Below, piece after piece: positions 32,407 through 42,995 of a stretch of DNA of 64,000 nucleotides (positions are counted from its first letter, which is position 1; every line of letters begins with the position of its first letter). The DNA lies in the NCBI RefSeq assembly GCF_900100015.1, contig NZ_FNDD01000002.1:124001-188000 (forward strand), in the 5' to 3' direction. Below the pieces are notes generated by a model that did no database searches, was not told the origin of the DNA, and saw only the letters and a program-made list of their open reading frames with translations. This stretch comes from Vibrio xiamenensis (GTDB taxonomy: Bacteria > Pseudomonadota > Gammaproteobacteria > Enterobacterales > Vibrionaceae). A program made the position numbers and the translations under genes.

Positions 32407-33603
32407 ATGTCTAAGCTAGTTTTAGTTTTAAACTGCGGTAGTTCATCACTTAAGTTCGCGATTGTTGATGCAGAGAATGGCGAAGAGCATCTAACGGGTC
32501 TTGCGGAATGTCTACATCTTCCAGAAGCTCGCATCAAGTGGAAACTTGATGGTAAACATGAAGCACAACTGGGCAATGGTGCAGCACACAATGAAGCGCT
32601 TGCTTTTATTGTCGAAACTATTCTTGCTTCTAAGCCTGAACTGGCAGAGCAACTTAAAGCTATCGGTCACCGTGTCGTTCACGGCGGCGAGAAATTCACT
32701 CAATCTGCACTGATTACTGATGACGTAATTAAAGGTATCGAAGACTGCGCAACACTTGCACCTCTTCATAACCCTGCGCACATCATCGGTATCAAAGCAG
32801 CGCAAAAATCTTTCCCAGAGCTACAAAACGTTGCTGTGTTTGATACTGCGTTCCACCAAACTATGCCTCAAGAGTCTTACCTATACGCTCTTCCATACAA
32901 TCTATATAAAGAGCACAGCATTCGTCGTTACGGTATGCACGGTACTTCTCACCTATTCATTACCCGTGAAGTGGCTAAGTTGCTAGGCAAGCCTGAAAGT
33001 GAAGTTAACATTATCAACTGTCACTTAGGTAACGGCGCATCAGTATGTGCGGTTAAGAACGGCCAATCTGTTGACACTTCAATGGGTCTAACTCCACTTG
33101 AAGGTTTGGTGATGGGTACTCGTTGTGGTGATATCGACCCTGCGATCATCTTCCACTTGCATGACGCACTTGGTTACTCTGTTGAACAAATCAACACTAT
33201 GCTGACCAAAGAATCTGGCCTGCAAGGTCTAACTGAAGTCACTTCTGACTGCCGTTTTGTTGAAGATAACTACGGCGAGAAAGAAGAAGCGACTCGTGCG
33301 ATGGACGTATTCTGCCACCGCTTAGCTAAATATGTCGCTGGCTACACCGCGTCTCTAGAAGGTCGCCTTGACGCTATCGTATTCACTGGCGGTATCGGTG
33401 AAAACTCAGCACCAATTCGCGAAATGGTACTTAACCGTCTTGGTATCTTCGGTATCGAAGTGGACAGCGAAGCAAACCTTAAAGCACGTTTTGGCGGCGA
33501 AGGTACAATCACAACGGCAAACAGCCGTATTCCAGCAATGGTTATCTCTACCAACGAAGAGCTAGTTATTGCCGAAGACACAGCACGTCTAGCTGGTCTT
33601 TAA
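32407..33603 (+). CDS. ackA: Acetate kinase
   Basis: Converts acetyl phosphate and ADP to acetate and ATP (reversible). It has 398 residues with the family N-terminus [20 protein letters not shown]. The [11 protein letters not shown] motif carries the catalytic region, and [13 protein letters not shown] and [11 protein letters not shown] bind nucleotide. AAACAGG-like bases precede the ATG. Codon choice is strongly biased to the set used in highly expressed Vibrio genes, unlike most neighbours. Forms the acetate overflow and acetyl-phosphate pathway with pta. Confidence 0.98.
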   Translation: MSKLVLVLNCGSSSLKFAIVDAENGEEHLTGLAECLHLPEARIKWKLDGKHEAQLGNGAAHNEALAFIVETILASKPELAEQLKAIGHRVVHGGEKFTQSALITDDVIKGIEDCATLAPLHNPAHIIGIKAAQKSFPELQNVAVFDTAFHQTMPQESYLYALPYNLYKEHSIRRYGMHGTSHLFITREVAKLLGKPESEVNIINCHLGNGASVCAVKNGQSVDTSMGLTPLEGLVMGTRCGDIDPAIIFHLHDALGYSVEQINTMLTKESGLQGLTEVTSDCRFVEDNYGEKEEATRAMDVFCHRLAKYVAGYTASLEGRLDAIVFTGGIGENSAPIREMVLNRLGIFGIEVDSEANLKARFGGEGTITTANSRIPAMVISTNEELVIAEDTARLAGL

Positions 33604-33611
33604 TGACTTTT

Positions 33612-33645
33612 CTGGCTAGCCACTCGGCTAGCCAGTTTTCTTTCT
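33612..33645 (+). terminator. Strong hairpin between ackA and pta
   Basis: A perfect 10-bp stem (CTGGCTAGCC-ACTC-GGCTAGCCAG) followed by TTTTCTTTCT. It lies 8 bp after the ackA stop and 96 bp before pta, so it may attenuate read-through or protect the ackA 3' end. Confidence 0.75.
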
Positions 33646-33740
33646 AATAATAGAAAAAACCACAGGGCTCAGTTTCTATTCCATCGAAGCCCAGGAATAA
33701 GAAGTTGGGCTTTAATTCAATAGTTAAAGGTACTCTGCTA

Positions 33741-35882
33741 ATGTCCCGTACTATTATGCTTATCCCTACTAGCGCTGGTGTTGGTCTTACTAGTGTTAGC
33801 ATGGGTGTTTTACGCGCGATGGAGCGCAAAGGTGTCAAAGTTTCTTTCTATAAGCCTGTTTCTCAACCTCGTAGCGGTGGCGATCAACCCGATCTAACAT
33901 CGACTATAGTGGCAGCAAACAGCACCATCAAAATCGGCGAACCTATGCCGATGTCAGTGGTCGACAATCTTATCAGTAGCGATAAGATGGACGAGCTTTT
34001 GGAAACTGTGGTTGAGCGTTACAATCAGGTCAACAAAGAATCTGAAGTAACCTTGATCGAGGGTTTAGTCCCTACTCGCAAACATCCGTTTGCTAATAGC
34101 GTAAACGCGGAAATCGCAGCCACGCTAGGTGCAGAAATCGTGCTTGTTGCGACGCCAGGTACAGATAACCCATCTCAACTTAAAGAGCGCATCGAAGTTG
34201 CATGTTCTAACTTCGGTGGCACTAAGAACAAAAAAATCTCTGGTGTAATCATCAACAAGCTTAATGCACCAGTTGATGATGCTGGTCGTACTCGCCCTGA
34301 CCTTTCTGAAATCTTTGATGATGCAGACAGCGCGAAGAAAAACCAGCTTGAAGTGATGCAGATCTTCAACTCTAGCCCAATTCGCGTGCTAGGTTGCGTG
34401 CCTTGGAGCATCGATCTTATCGCGACTCGCGCCATCGATATGGCGAAGCACCTGAACGCTGAAGTCGTGAACGAAGGTGATATCAAAACTCGTCGTATTA
34501 AGAGCATCACATTCTGTGCACGCTCACTGCCACACATGATTGAGCACTTCAAACCAGGCTCACTACTTGTGACATCAGCAGACCGTCCAGACGTTATCGT
34601 TGCAGCTTCTCTAGCTTCAATGAATGGCGTTGAGATCGGCGCTATCTTGCTGACTGGCGGCTACGATATGCCAAAAGAGATCGTTGACCTATGTAAACCC
34701 GCTTTTGATTCTGGCTTGCCAATTTTCAAAGCTCAAGGTAACACTTGGCAAACATCGCTTAACCTACAGAGCTTTAGCCTTGAAGTTCCAGCTAACGATA
34801 AAGAGCGTATCGAGTTTGTTAACGAACACGTTGCAGGCCACATCGATGGTAACTGGATCGATTCGCTAACCGAAGGCGCGGAAATGTCACGTCGTCTAAG
34901 CCCACCAGCATTCCGCTACCAGCTTACTGAGTTCGCTCGTAAAGCGGGTAAACGTATCGTGCTACCAGAAGGTGATGAGCCACGTACTGTGAAAGCAGCG
35001 GCTATCTGTGCTGAACGTGGTATCGCGACTTGTGTGCTTCTAGGTAACCCAGCAGAAATCAAACGCGTTGCTGAGCAGCAAGGCGTAACGCTAGGTGCTG
35101 GTATCGAAATCATCGATTCAGACAAAGTTCGCGAAAACTACGTTGAACGTCTGGTTGAACTTCGCGGCGCGAAAGGTATGACCGAAGTTGTTGCTCGTGA
35201 AAAACTAGAAGATTCTGTATTCCTAGGCACTATGATGCTTGAAGCAGACGAAGTTGACGGCTTAGTTTCTGGTGCGGTACACACAACGGCGAACACCATT
35301 GTTCCTCCGTTCCAAATCATTAAGACTGCGCCAAACGCGTCAATCGTATCATCAATCTTCTTCATGCTGCTGCCTGACCAAGTATTGGTATACGGTGACT
35401 GTGCAATCAACCCAGATCCAAACGCGGAACAATTGGCTGAAATTGCTATCCAATCTGCAGATTCTGCAGCCGCATTTGGTATCGACCCTCGCGTTGCAAT
35501 GATTTCATACTCTACGGGTGAATCAGGCAAAGGCGCGGACGTTGATAAAGTTCGTGAAGCAACTCGTATCGCTCAAGAAAAACGCCCTGACCTCGTTATC
35601 GATGGCCCACTTCAATACGATGCGGCTATCATGGAAAACGTTGCCGCTTCTAAAGCGCCAAACTCTCCAGTAGCAGGTAAAGCGACAGTATTTGTATTCC
35701 CAGACCTAAACACTGGTAACACAACATACAAAGCGGTACAACGCTCAGCAGACCTAGTCTCTATCGGTCCAATGCTGCAAGGTATGCGTAAGCCTGTGAA
35801 CGACTTGTCTCGCGGCGCTTTGGTTGACGATATCGTCTACACCATCGCTCTAACTGCAATTCAAGCAGCGCAAGCTAAATAA
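33741..35882 (+). CDS. pta: Phosphate acetyltransferase (long, three-domain form)
   Basis: Converts acetyl-CoA and phosphate to acetyl phosphate and CoA. It has 713 residues. The ATG at 33741 ([20 protein letters not shown]) has AAAGG upstream and matches E. coli Pta; a frame from 33705 is unsupported. Domains are an N-terminal DRTGG/BioD-like P-loop part (1-240), a DRTGG domain (about 240-340) and the catalytic PTA_PTB domain (about 390-705), with [20 protein letters not shown] and [20 protein letters not shown]. Codon bias is as for ackA. Ends at a strong terminator. Confidence 0.97.
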   Translation: MSRTIMLIPTSAGVGLTSVSMGVLRAMERKGVKVSFYKPVSQPRSGGDQPDLTSTIVAANSTIKIGEPMPMSVVDNLISSDKMDELLETVVERYNQVNKESEVTLIEGLVPTRKHPFANSVNAEIAATLGAEIVLVATPGTDNPSQLKERIEVACSNFGGTKNKKISGVIINKLNAPVDDAGRTRPDLSEIFDDADSAKKNQLEVMQIFNSSPIRVLGCVPWSIDLIATRAIDMAKHLNAEVVNEGDIKTRRIKSITFCARSLPHMIEHFKPGSLLVTSADRPDVIVAASLASMNGVEIGAILLTGGYDMPKEIVDLCKPAFDSGLPIFKAQGNTWQTSLNLQSFSLEVPANDKERIEFVNEHVAGHIDGNWIDSLTEGAEMSRRLSPPAFRYQLTEFARKAGKRIVLPEGDEPRTVKAAAICAERGIATCVLLGNPAEIKRVAEQQGVTLGAGIEIIDSDKVRENYVERLVELRGAKGMTEVVAREKLEDSVFLGTMMLEADEVDGLVSGAVHTTANTIVPPFQIIKTAPNASIVSSIFFMLLPDQVLVYGDCAINPDPNAEQLAEIAIQSADSAAAFGIDPRVAMISYSTGESGKGADVDKVREATRIAQEKRPDLVIDGPLQYDAAIMENVAASKAPNSPVAGKATVFVFPDLNTGNTTYKAVQRSADLVSIGPMLQGMRKPVNDLSRGALVDDIVYTIALTAIQAAQAK

Positions 35883-35901
35883 GCATCACTACATGGATTC
35901 A

Positions 35902-35931
35902 AGCCGCAGCCTTCGCTGCGGCTTTTTTTAT
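35902..35931 (+). terminator. Rho-independent terminator after pta
   Basis: AAGCCGCAG-CCTTCG-CTGCGGCTT hairpin with T7, 20 bp past the stop. Confidence 0.9.
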
Positions 35932-36253
35932 TTGCTCGACTTTCCCCACAAACTCCAATCATCGAAAACCGATTCATCCTGACTTTCGAGTGATGACGCT
36001 CAATCATCTGCCACCAAAACTTTCTAAACCTTCACGCCATCTTTCATGAAATATCATGATTTTTAAGCCAAAACCCGATTTTCGAGAAATTTGATTCTAT
36101 AGTTACAGCATCAACCAATCACGGCTTAACTAGTGACGCGAAAATTCCGATTTTCCTTACATCACAAGGCGTTACAAAAATGTCCTTAATCAATTTTGAA
36201 CGCGGCTGAGTTACTTAAAATTCCCACTCTTTCTAATAATAAGTGCAATAAAG
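35932..36253. other. Intergenic region upstream of the FadL-like porin
   Basis: 322 bp without a gene. It is the promoter and leader region of the porin. Two TCATGA hexamers 10 bp apart (36044-36049 and 36054-36059) could be a regulator site. I recognise no named operator. Confidence 0.45.
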
Positions 36254-37372
36254 ATGAATAAACTTCTCAAAGCAACGTTATCCGGTTCGGTTCTTTTATG
36301 TTCTTCAGCACACGCTGCAGGACTTTACCTTTACGAATTAGCCAATACCGATGTCGGCTTCGCTTCAGCAGGCAATGCCGCGCGAGCACAAGACGCTTCT
36401 GTACTTGCAACCAACCCAGCAGGCCTTAGCCACATTCAAGGCCGTTCATTTACCGGCGGCTTACAAGGTCTGTACGGTGATGCAACTTATGAAATGGACA
36501 GTGGCGCGGATGGCGGCAACGTCGTTGGCTTTGTACCTATGGCTTCAGCGTTTTACAGCCAACAGATGGACGAAAACTTGACCGTCGGCATCGGCTTGTA
36601 CGGCAACTATGGTATGGGGTTAGAGTTTGATAATTTCCCGCTATCCGAAGGTAAAACTCAAAGCGTTATTCTGCAACCTTCTGCGTCGTACCGCTTAAAT
36701 GAACACTGGTCATTAGGTGCTGGGCTTGGTATTCATTACGGCACGTTTGAGGCTAAAGGCGATCTGCTAAGCTCTGACGTAGATGACACGGACGTTGCTA
36801 TCAACGGTAAGTTCGGTGTGTTATACGAACCGAGCGATCGTACTCGCTTTGGTCTGGCTTACACCTCAAAAGCTGAGTTTGATTTCAAACTCAAAGGTAA
36901 CGTAGCGCCAATGAACCTTGATTTCAGCCTCAACAGTACTGCGGTTAGCCCGCAGCAAATCGCGATGAGTGCGTTCCATCAGGTCAACGACCGCTTCGCT
37001 ATTATGGGTAACTTAAACTGGCAAAACTGGGAAGATTACTCATCTAACGATAAGTTCAGAGATACTTACCAGGTCGCGTTTGGTACCCAATACCAGTTGA
37101 ACCCAACCGTCAAATGGAATGCCGGTATTGCCTACGACACCAGCATGTTTAAACATCAGTACAATGGTGATTTGACCATTCCAACCGGCGGTGCAGTGCG
37201 TGTTGGTACAGGCTTTGACTATGCACTTAGCGAAGGTCGTTCAGTGGGTGTCGCCTTTACTGGCGTATTCATTGACTCGTCTAGCGTAAGCGACATGGGC
37301 GCTTACAACGGTCACTACCACAATCCAGCGTTGTACTTCCTAAACGTTACCTACAGCTGGGCTGAAAAATAA
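36254..37372 (+). CDS. FadL/OmpP1/TodX-family outer-membrane channel
   Basis: Outer-membrane beta-barrel for hydrophobic compounds such as long-chain fatty acids. It has 372 residues with a cleavable signal peptide (about 1-21, ending SSAHA before AGLYLYE). The mature N-terminus is the hatch segment LYELANTDVGFASAGNAARA followed by DASVLATNPAGLS, the NPAG motif characteristic of FadL proteins. The rest is alternating strands and it ends on an aromatic-rich strand (FLNVTYSWAEK). It is shorter than E. coli FadL (about 420 mature). Vibrios carry several paralogues, so I give no symbol. Confidence 0.88.
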   Translation: MNKLLKATLSGSVLLCSSAHAAGLYLYELANTDVGFASAGNAARAQDASVLATNPAGLSHIQGRSFTGGLQGLYGDATYEMDSGADGGNVVGFVPMASAFYSQQMDENLTVGIGLYGNYGMGLEFDNFPLSEGKTQSVILQPSASYRLNEHWSLGAGLGIHYGTFEAKGDLLSSDVDDTDVAINGKFGVLYEPSDRTRFGLAYTSKAEFDFKLKGNVAPMNLDFSLNSTAVSPQQIAMSAFHQVNDRFAIMGNLNWQNWEDYSSNDKFRDTYQVAFGTQYQLNPTVKWNAGIAYDTSMFKHQYNGDLTIPTGGAVRVGTGFDYALSEGRSVGVAFTGVFIDSSSVSDMGAYNGHYHNPALYFLNVTYSWAEK

Positions 37373-37407
37373 TCTCTAACCGATGTTAGCGATATAACCG
37401 TGAATGT

Positions 37408-37440
37408 AAAAAGAGCCGCATCAATGCGGCTCTTTTTTTT
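37408..37440. terminator. Bidirectional rho-independent terminator
   Basis: AAAAAGAGCCGCA-TCAA-TGCGGCTCTTTTT hairpin between the convergent porin gene and yqjG. Confidence 0.88.
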
Positions 37441-37449
37441 AGCGGGCAG

Positions 37450-38391
37450 TTACTTGTCGCGCCCGTGCTCACTCATTAAGTCCATCTCTGGCCCTTTTGG
37501 CACAATCTGAGTTGGGTTGATGGTGGTATGACTGAAATAGTAATGGCGCTTGATATGATAAAAATCGACCGTCTCTTTCACTTGCGGGAACTGGTACAAC
37601 TCTTTCATGTAACCATTAAGATTCGGGTAATCAACAATGCGCTGCTTATTACATTTAAAATGCCCAACATAGACGGGATCAAAGCGAATCAAGGTGGTAA
37701 ATAAACGCCAGTCCGCCTCAGTCAATTGTGAACCGGCTAAATAGCGATTATGCGCCAGATGCTCTTCGACTTTATCCAACGCATCAAACAGACTGTCATA
37801 AGCTTCTTCATAAGCATCTTGCGTGGTTGCGAATCCACAGCGATAAACCCCATTGTTAATATTGGGATAGATGAACTCATTCCAATGATCAATCACCGGG
37901 CGCAAAGCTTCAGGGTAATAGTCATCATGATTGCCGGTTAACTGATTAAATTCCGAGTTAAACATGCGGATAATTTCAGAAGACTCATTGCTCACAATGG
38001 TATTGGTTTTCTTATCCCACAGCACGGGTACGGTCACTCGACCGGTATAATCGGGTTTCGCTTGGGTGTAGATTTGATGCATGCGAGTGTGGCCAAACAA
38101 TGGCTCAGGTAAGCCCATAACCCAACCTTCGCTGAGCATGTCTGGGCAAACAACCGTGACATCAATATGTTCTTCAAGGCCTTTTATTTTACGAAAAATG
38201 AGAGTGCGATGCGCCCAAGGACATGCCAAGGAGACGTACAAATGGTAACGGCCTGACTCAGGTTGAAACTTGGCATCTGGCTGATTTTGAATCCAATCAC
38301 GAAACCCGGCGTCTTCGCGAACGAATTTACCACCGCTGGCTTTGGTGTCGTACCACACATCGTGCCACACGCCTTCAACTAATTTTCCCAT
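37450..38391 (-). CDS. yqjG: Glutathionyl-hydroquinone reductase (YqjG type)
   Basis: Xi-class glutathione transferase that reduces glutathionyl-hydroquinones. It has 313 residues, with the catalytic cysteine in SLACPWAHRTLIF (about residue 53) and the Xi-class NNGVYRCGFATTQDAYEEAY segment in the helical half. The N-terminal thioredoxin-like domain spans about 45-160 and the all-helical domain about 165-295. It is monocistronic, with no regulatory site that I recognise. Confidence 0.92.
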   Translation of the reverse strand: MGKLVEGVWHDVWYDTKASGGKFVREDAGFRDWIQNQPDAKFQPESGRYHLYVSLACPWAHRTLIFRKIKGLEEHIDVTVVCPDMLSEGWVMGLPEPLFGHTRMHQIYTQAKPDYTGRVTVPVLWDKKTNTIVSNESSEIIRMFNSEFNQLTGNHDDYYPEALRPVIDHWNEFIYPNINNGVYRCGFATTQDAYEEAYDSLFDALDKVEEHLAHNRYLAGSQLTEADWRLFTTLIRFDPVYVGHFKCNKQRIVDYPNLNGYMKELYQFPQVKETVDFYHIKRHYYFSHTTINPTQIVPKGPEMDLMSEHGRDK

Positions 38392-38521
38392 ACATCACCT
38401 CATCACTTAACTCTTTAATGACTTCAGTATAAATAATCTCATCATGGTCAACAGATGAGTGAGTTGGTGGTGTCATTCGAAAAATTTGAACCCTTCTCAC
38501 AAACGCAAGTCACGTTTGAGG

Positions 38522-39910
38522 TTAAGGCAGATCTTTTTTCTCTAAACAGTTGTAGCCGACCCAAAACTGAGTGCGCAAGCCATTGGCCTTAACCTCATTT
38601 TGCACAATATGATGCGGGTAGTTATCCCAGCGCTTGTAGCCCAGATAGCCGCTGCTTAATGCCACACATAGCGCTAATGCACTCATGGAGATGCTCTGCA
38701 CTCGCCCAACGACCACATTCGTTGTTGAAGCGCTAAACGTTGCCCAGTAACTGGCAAGCGCCAAGGTGGCCACCAACTGGCTTAGAGGCGAATCCAACAC
38801 ACCAGAAACTAAGCTATAAGCCAGCCCAGTTAGCAAATTGGCTCCGAGAACCCGCTGCTGACGATGATGAGTACGCATAACTTGCACCGCGAGCATTAAC
38901 ACCAACAAGCTGCAAAGCAGCACCGATGGCAACCCCCAATGCACTAAAATATTGAGCCAGACATTGTGTGGCCGCGCAAAATCAAACGGTTGACAGGCGA
39001 ACGCACCGCCGCCGTGTCCCCAAAAAGAGCTAAAAGCCAGCGTTTCGAGCCAAAGTGCCACCCTACCCGAGCTATCTACACGAATCTCTGGCGCAGAAAA
39101 CTCCAGGTCAAACAGATAGGCTGGAAACGGATTAAACAGCACTAACGAGATAATCCAGCCTAAGGCGAGGCTGATGAGCAGTAGCTTAGCCCAGCGTTTG
39201 CGATTCGCACCGTCCGCCACCATCATCACCACAAAGCCCACTATCGCGGCGAGCAGCGCACCACGCGCATCTAACGTAAAACACACCGAGAAGTTCATAC
39301 TTAGCAATAAAACTGGGCCGATGAATCCTTTACCGCGTTTGAGGGCATGATGGGCAAGATAAGCAACGGGTAGGAAAAACCAAATTTGCACTTGGCTTAA
39401 AAATCTAGGATTAGCAAAGCTAACGAACACTGAATTGTTCACAGGCAGCGAATGCGATAAGCGGTACCAAAATGCGTAAGCGACACTAAAAAACAGCAAG
39501 ATACTAAGCCAGACCGACATGCTAAAAAACAGTTTATGCTCACGGCGAAAATAGCACACCAATACCGACGCCAACATTACTAGCCCACCGAGATGCAACC
39601 ATTGGGTGATTGCAGACACGCGATACACAGAGAACAGCGTTGGCACCAGCGAGGTAAACACCAGAGCCCATAGCACAAGTTTGGTATGCGCGGACAATGC
39701 GTGGTACTGGTCTACGATTTGAGTCTTAAGGGCGTTGGATAGGATGACACACAGGGCGACAATAATCAGCAGCGCCAACAAGAAGAAACGCTTGCTATCG
39801 TAGAGATAGAGCAATTGGTCGCGTGGAATAAACAGATTAAAACACATCATGCTGATGGCAAAAAAAATCAGCGCGACCAATAACGGCATCCAGCGAGGCG
39901 AGTTTTCCAT
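38522..39910 (-). CDS. O-antigen ligase/Wzy-type polytopic membrane protein
   Basis: Integral membrane protein of 462 residues with about 11-12 hydrophobic helices. The ATG at 39910 (MENSPRWMPLLVALIFF) has AAGGAAA upstream; a longer frame from 39988 is not supported. A large periplasmic loop carries GHGGGAFACQPFDFARPHNVW, with the PHN(V)WL motif typical of the Wzy_C family (O-antigen ligases, polymerases, O-oligosaccharyltransferases). It is not in a polysaccharide cluster: neighbours are yqjG and opp. Whether it joins glycan to lipid A-core, to protein, or polymerises it cannot be read from sequence alone. Confidence 0.78.
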   Translation of the reverse strand: MENSPRWMPLLVALIFFAISMMCFNLFIPRDQLLYLYDSKRFFLLALLIIVALCVILSNALKTQIVDQYHALSAHTKLVLWALVFTSLVPTLFSVYRVSAITQWLHLGGLVMLASVLVCYFRREHKLFFSMSVWLSILLFFSVAYAFWYRLSHSLPVNNSVFVSFANPRFLSQVQIWFFLPVAYLAHHALKRGKGFIGPVLLLSMNFSVCFTLDARGALLAAIVGFVVMMVADGANRKRWAKLLLISLALGWIISLVLFNPFPAYLFDLEFSAPEIRVDSSGRVALWLETLAFSSFWGHGGGAFACQPFDFARPHNVWLNILVHWGLPSVLLCSLLVLMLAVQVMRTHHRQQRVLGANLLTGLAYSLVSGVLDSPLSQLVATLALASYWATFSASTTNVVVGRVQSISMSALALCVALSSGYLGYKRWDNYPHHIVQNEVKANGLRTQFWVGYNCLEKKDLP

Positions 39911-40024
39911 ACAGTCAGGTTTCCTTATTGACACTTTGTGTTGTCTGCATCGCCGTAACTGATGGCCAGATATCAGAGCAAGTTGCAATAAGTATAGTGT
40001 TGTTTTCGTGACTGTTTTCTTAAC

Positions 40025-40062
40025 AATAAAAAAAGCGCGGTCCTAAAAGGATACCGCGCTTA
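40025..40062 (-). terminator. Rho-independent terminator of the opp operon
   Basis: On the minus strand, AAGCGCGGTA / ACCGCGCTT arms close a loop and are followed by T7. It lies about 30 bp past the oppF stop. Confidence 0.82.
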
Positions 40063-40090
40063 AGCCCGTCACAGGCTGAATTAGTTACAA

Positions 40091-41083
40091 TTAAATTTCA
40101 ACGTGCAGACACGATACTGAGTGCGCGTCGGTACCTTTAATTGTTGGTCGAGTTTGAGCACATTCTGCCGTTGCTTTCGGGCAGCGAGTTCTAAACACAC
40201 AACCTGATGGTGGATTAATTGGCGATGGTAAGTCACCTTCCAACATCTCGATTTGTTTACTGCGTTCCAGTTTCGGGTCAGGAATTGGCACAGCAGACAT
40301 CAAAGCGCGCGTATATGGGTGTTTTGGATCGGCGAATAGCTCATCAGATTCACCCATCTCAACAGCGTTACCTAGGTACATTACCAAGACGCGATCAGAA
40401 ATGTGCTTAACCACTGACAAATCGTGAGCAATAAAGACCAAAGACAAGCCTAGCTCTTTTTGTAGCTCTTTCAGCAAGTTAACAACTTGCGCTTGAATCG
40501 ATACATCAAGTGCAGAAACTGGTTCGTCACAAATGATCATCTTAGGATTCAAGATCAGAGCACGAGCAATACCGATACGCTGACACTGACCGCCTGAGAA
40601 TTCGTGCGGATAACGGTTGATAACGTTTGGCAGTAAGCCCACTTTCGCCATCATCTCTTTAACGCGAGATTTGACTTCGCTCTTCGACAATTCTGGATAG
40701 AACGTCTGTAGTGGTTCAGCGATGATGTCACCAATCGTCATACGCGGGTTAAGCGATGCTAGAGGGTCTTGGAAGATCATCTGCATGTCTTTACGCGTTT
40801 CACGACGCTGAACTTCTTTCATCTTAGTCACATCTTGACCAAGCCAAACCACTTCACCTGCCGTTGATTCAACCAAACCAATGATGGCACGAGCAAAGGT
40901 GGACTTACCACAACCAGACTCGCCAACAACACCTAAGGTTTCACCTTCATATAGGCGAATATCCACACCATCCACCGCTTTCAAGTTCGATGGTTTAGAC
41001 CAAGGCCAAGCAGACTTAGAAGCAATGCTAAAGTGCACCTTGAGGTTTTTAACGTCTAAAAGGACTTTTTTATCTGTACTCAT
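40091..41083 (-). CDS. oppF: Oligopeptide ABC transporter ATPase OppF
   Basis: One of two ATPases of the oligopeptide importer, 330 residues. The ATG at 41083 overlaps the oppD stop as ATGA, which decides the start; an upstream in-frame codon (41101) would add MGDLEE. Walker A is GESGCGKST, signature [15 protein letters not shown], Walker [13 protein letters not shown]. The C-terminal oligo_HPY region has the iron-sulfur-type cysteines ([15 protein letters not shown]). Last gene of the operon. Confidence 0.95.
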   Translation of the reverse strand: MSTDKKVLLDVKNLKVHFSIASKSAWPWSKPSNLKAVDGVDIRLYEGETLGVVGESGCGKSTFARAIIGLVESTAGEVVWLGQDVTKMKEVQRRETRKDMQMIFQDPLASLNPRMTIGDIIAEPLQTFYPELSKSEVKSRVKEMMAKVGLLPNVINRYPHEFSGGQCQRIGIARALILNPKMIICDEPVSALDVSIQAQVVNLLKELQKELGLSLVFIAHDLSVVKHISDRVLVMYLGNAVEMGESDELFADPKHPYTRALMSAVPIPDPKLERSKQIEMLEGDLPSPINPPSGCVFRTRCPKATAECAQTRPTIKGTDAHSVSCLHVEI

Positions 41084-42054
41084 TTCTTCCAAGTCTCCCA
41101 ATCAGAAAAACATGCACGCTGGCGGCCATTATCAAATGGCGTCAAAATCGGTGTTTCACGCTTACAGCGATCCATCACACGATGGCAACGCTCTTGATAA
41201 GGACAACCGGTTGGCAAACTGAGTAAGTTTGGTGGATTGCCTGGAATTGTCGGAAGAATATCGCCTTCAGTATCAAGACGAGGAATCGCTTTAAGCAGAC
41301 CTTCCGCATATGGATGGCTTGGCTCATAGAAGATTTCATCAACTGAGCCGTACTCCATTGTACGACCTGCGTACATCACAAGCACTTTGTCACAAGAACC
41401 CGCAACCACACCCAAATCGTGAGTAATCATGATAATAGCTGTGTTGAATTCTTGCTTAAGCTCGTTAAGAAGGTCCATGATTTGCGCTTGAACGGTTACG
41501 TCAAGTGCAGTTGTTGGCTCATCGGCGATCAGCAACTTAGGACGGCATAGCAACGCCATTGCGATCATTACACGTTGGCGCATACCGCCAGAGAACTCGT
41601 GCGGATACATAGTAATACGCTTGCGAGCTTCAGGGATTTTCACCGCTTCAAGCATACGTACTGACTCTTCAAACGCTTCAGATTTACCCATGCCTTTGTG
41701 CAGCATCAGCACTTCCATCAACTGATCACTCACCTTCATGTAAGGGTTGAGTGACGTCATTGGGTCTTGGAAGATCATCGCAATTTGTTCTGCGCGAACC
41801 TTGTTTAATGCTTTTTCAGGAAGGTTAAGAATCTCTTTACCTTCAAATTTTGCACTACCTGAGATGATACCGTTCTTAGCCAGCAGCCCCATGATAGCGA
41901 AAACCGTTTGTGATTTACCTGAACCAGACTCGCCAACGATACCCAAAGTTTCACCTTGGTTCAGCGAGAAGTTCAAATCGTTTACTGCAGTGACGATACC
42001 ATCTTGAGTGGTAAATTCGACACGCAGATCTTTGACATCTAATAAACTCATCAT
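41080..42054 (-). CDS. oppD: Oligopeptide ABC transporter ATPase OppD
   Basis: Partner ATPase of OppF, 324 residues. Walker A is GESGSGKSQTVFA, signature FSGGMRQRVMIAMAL, Walker B LLIADEPTTALD, and the oligo_HPY tail contains CPYQERCHRVMDRC. Two ATGs in a row (42054, 42051) follow an AAGGAAG site; either could be used. It lies 23 bp after oppC. Confidence 0.95.
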   Translation of the reverse strand: MMSLLDVKDLRVEFTTQDGIVTAVNDLNFSLNQGETLGIVGESGSGKSQTVFAIMGLLAKNGIISGSAKFEGKEILNLPEKALNKVRAEQIAMIFQDPMTSLNPYMKVSDQLMEVLMLHKGMGKSEAFEESVRMLEAVKIPEARKRITMYPHEFSGGMRQRVMIAMALLCRPKLLIADEPTTALDVTVQAQIMDLLNELKQEFNTAIIMITHDLGVVAGSCDKVLVMYAGRTMEYGSVDEIFYEPSHPYAEGLLKAIPRLDTEGDILPTIPGNPPNLLSLPTGCPYQERCHRVMDRCKRETPILTPFDNGRQRACFSDWETWKK

Positions 42055-42077
42055 TGCTTCCTTAATCTTATTTTTAA

Positions 42078-42980
42078 TTATCTGTCTTTTGGATCCAGCG
42101 CGTCGCGCAGGCCGTCACCAACGTAGTTGAAGCAGAACAGAGTCACAACCATAAAGGCAGCTGGGAAAGCCAATTGCCAGATTGCTACTTCCATTGTTTG
42201 CGAACCTTCTTGTAGAAGTGCGCCCCAACTCGTCATTGGTTCCTGAACACCAAGACCAAGGAATGAAAGGAAGGATTCAGTCAGAATCATGCTTGGGATA
42301 AGTAGGGTTGAGTAAACCGCAACAATACCCAAAACGTTTGGTACGATGTGGCGAGTAATGATGTTCCACTTACTCACACCACATACGTGCGCCGCTTCGA
42401 TAAATTCTTTGCTACGTAGACTTAGCGTTTGACCACGTACGATACGTGCCATATCAAGCCAAGCAATCGCACCGATAGCGACAAAGATTAGGAAAATATT
42501 ACGCCCAAAGAAGGTCACCAATACGATCACAAGGAACATAAATGGTACAGCGTAAAGAATTTCAAGAATACGCATCATGATGCGGTCAGTACGGCCACCG
42601 ATAAAGCCAGATGCCGCGCCATAAAGCGTACCAATCAGTACCGCCACTAACGCGCCCATCACACCCACCATCAGTGAGATACGACCACCAACAAGAGTAC
42701 GAACAAACAGGTCACGACCAAGAGCGTCGGTACCGAACAAATGTTCCATTGATGGTGCAGCATGCATCGCATACCAGTCAGTATCCTCATAGGTGTACTG
42801 AGAAAACATCGGTAGGAAAATGACCGCCATGGTCATAACAAATAGAATCGCAAGGCTCACCATCGCTGCTTTATTACGCATAAAGCGAATGCGAGCATCT
42901 TGCCATAAGCTACGGCCTTCGATTTCTAAGTTTTCTGAAAACTTCTCAACCGCGTCCAGGTTTTCTTTTTTCGTCAACAT
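42078..42980 (-). CDS. oppC: Oligopeptide ABC transporter permease OppC
   Basis: Inner-membrane permease of 300 residues with an N-terminal OppC_N segment (ARIRFMRNKAAMVSLAILF) and six transmembrane helices. The cytoplasmic EAA loop (EFIEAAHVCGVSKWNII, about 195-212) docks the ATPases. It is 15 bp after oppB. Confidence 0.95.
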   Translation of the reverse strand: MLTKKENLDAVEKFSENLEIEGRSLWQDARIRFMRNKAAMVSLAILFVMTMAVIFLPMFSQYTYEDTDWYAMHAAPSMEHLFGTDALGRDLFVRTLVGGRISLMVGVMGALVAVLIGTLYGAASGFIGGRTDRIMMRILEILYAVPFMFLVIVLVTFFGRNIFLIFVAIGAIAWLDMARIVRGQTLSLRSKEFIEAAHVCGVSKWNIITRHIVPNVLGIVAVYSTLLIPSMILTESFLSFLGLGVQEPMTSWGALLQEGSQTMEVAIWQLAFPAAFMVVTLFCFNYVGDGLRDALDPKDR

Positions 42981-42995
42981 AACCTTACTTTCCTG

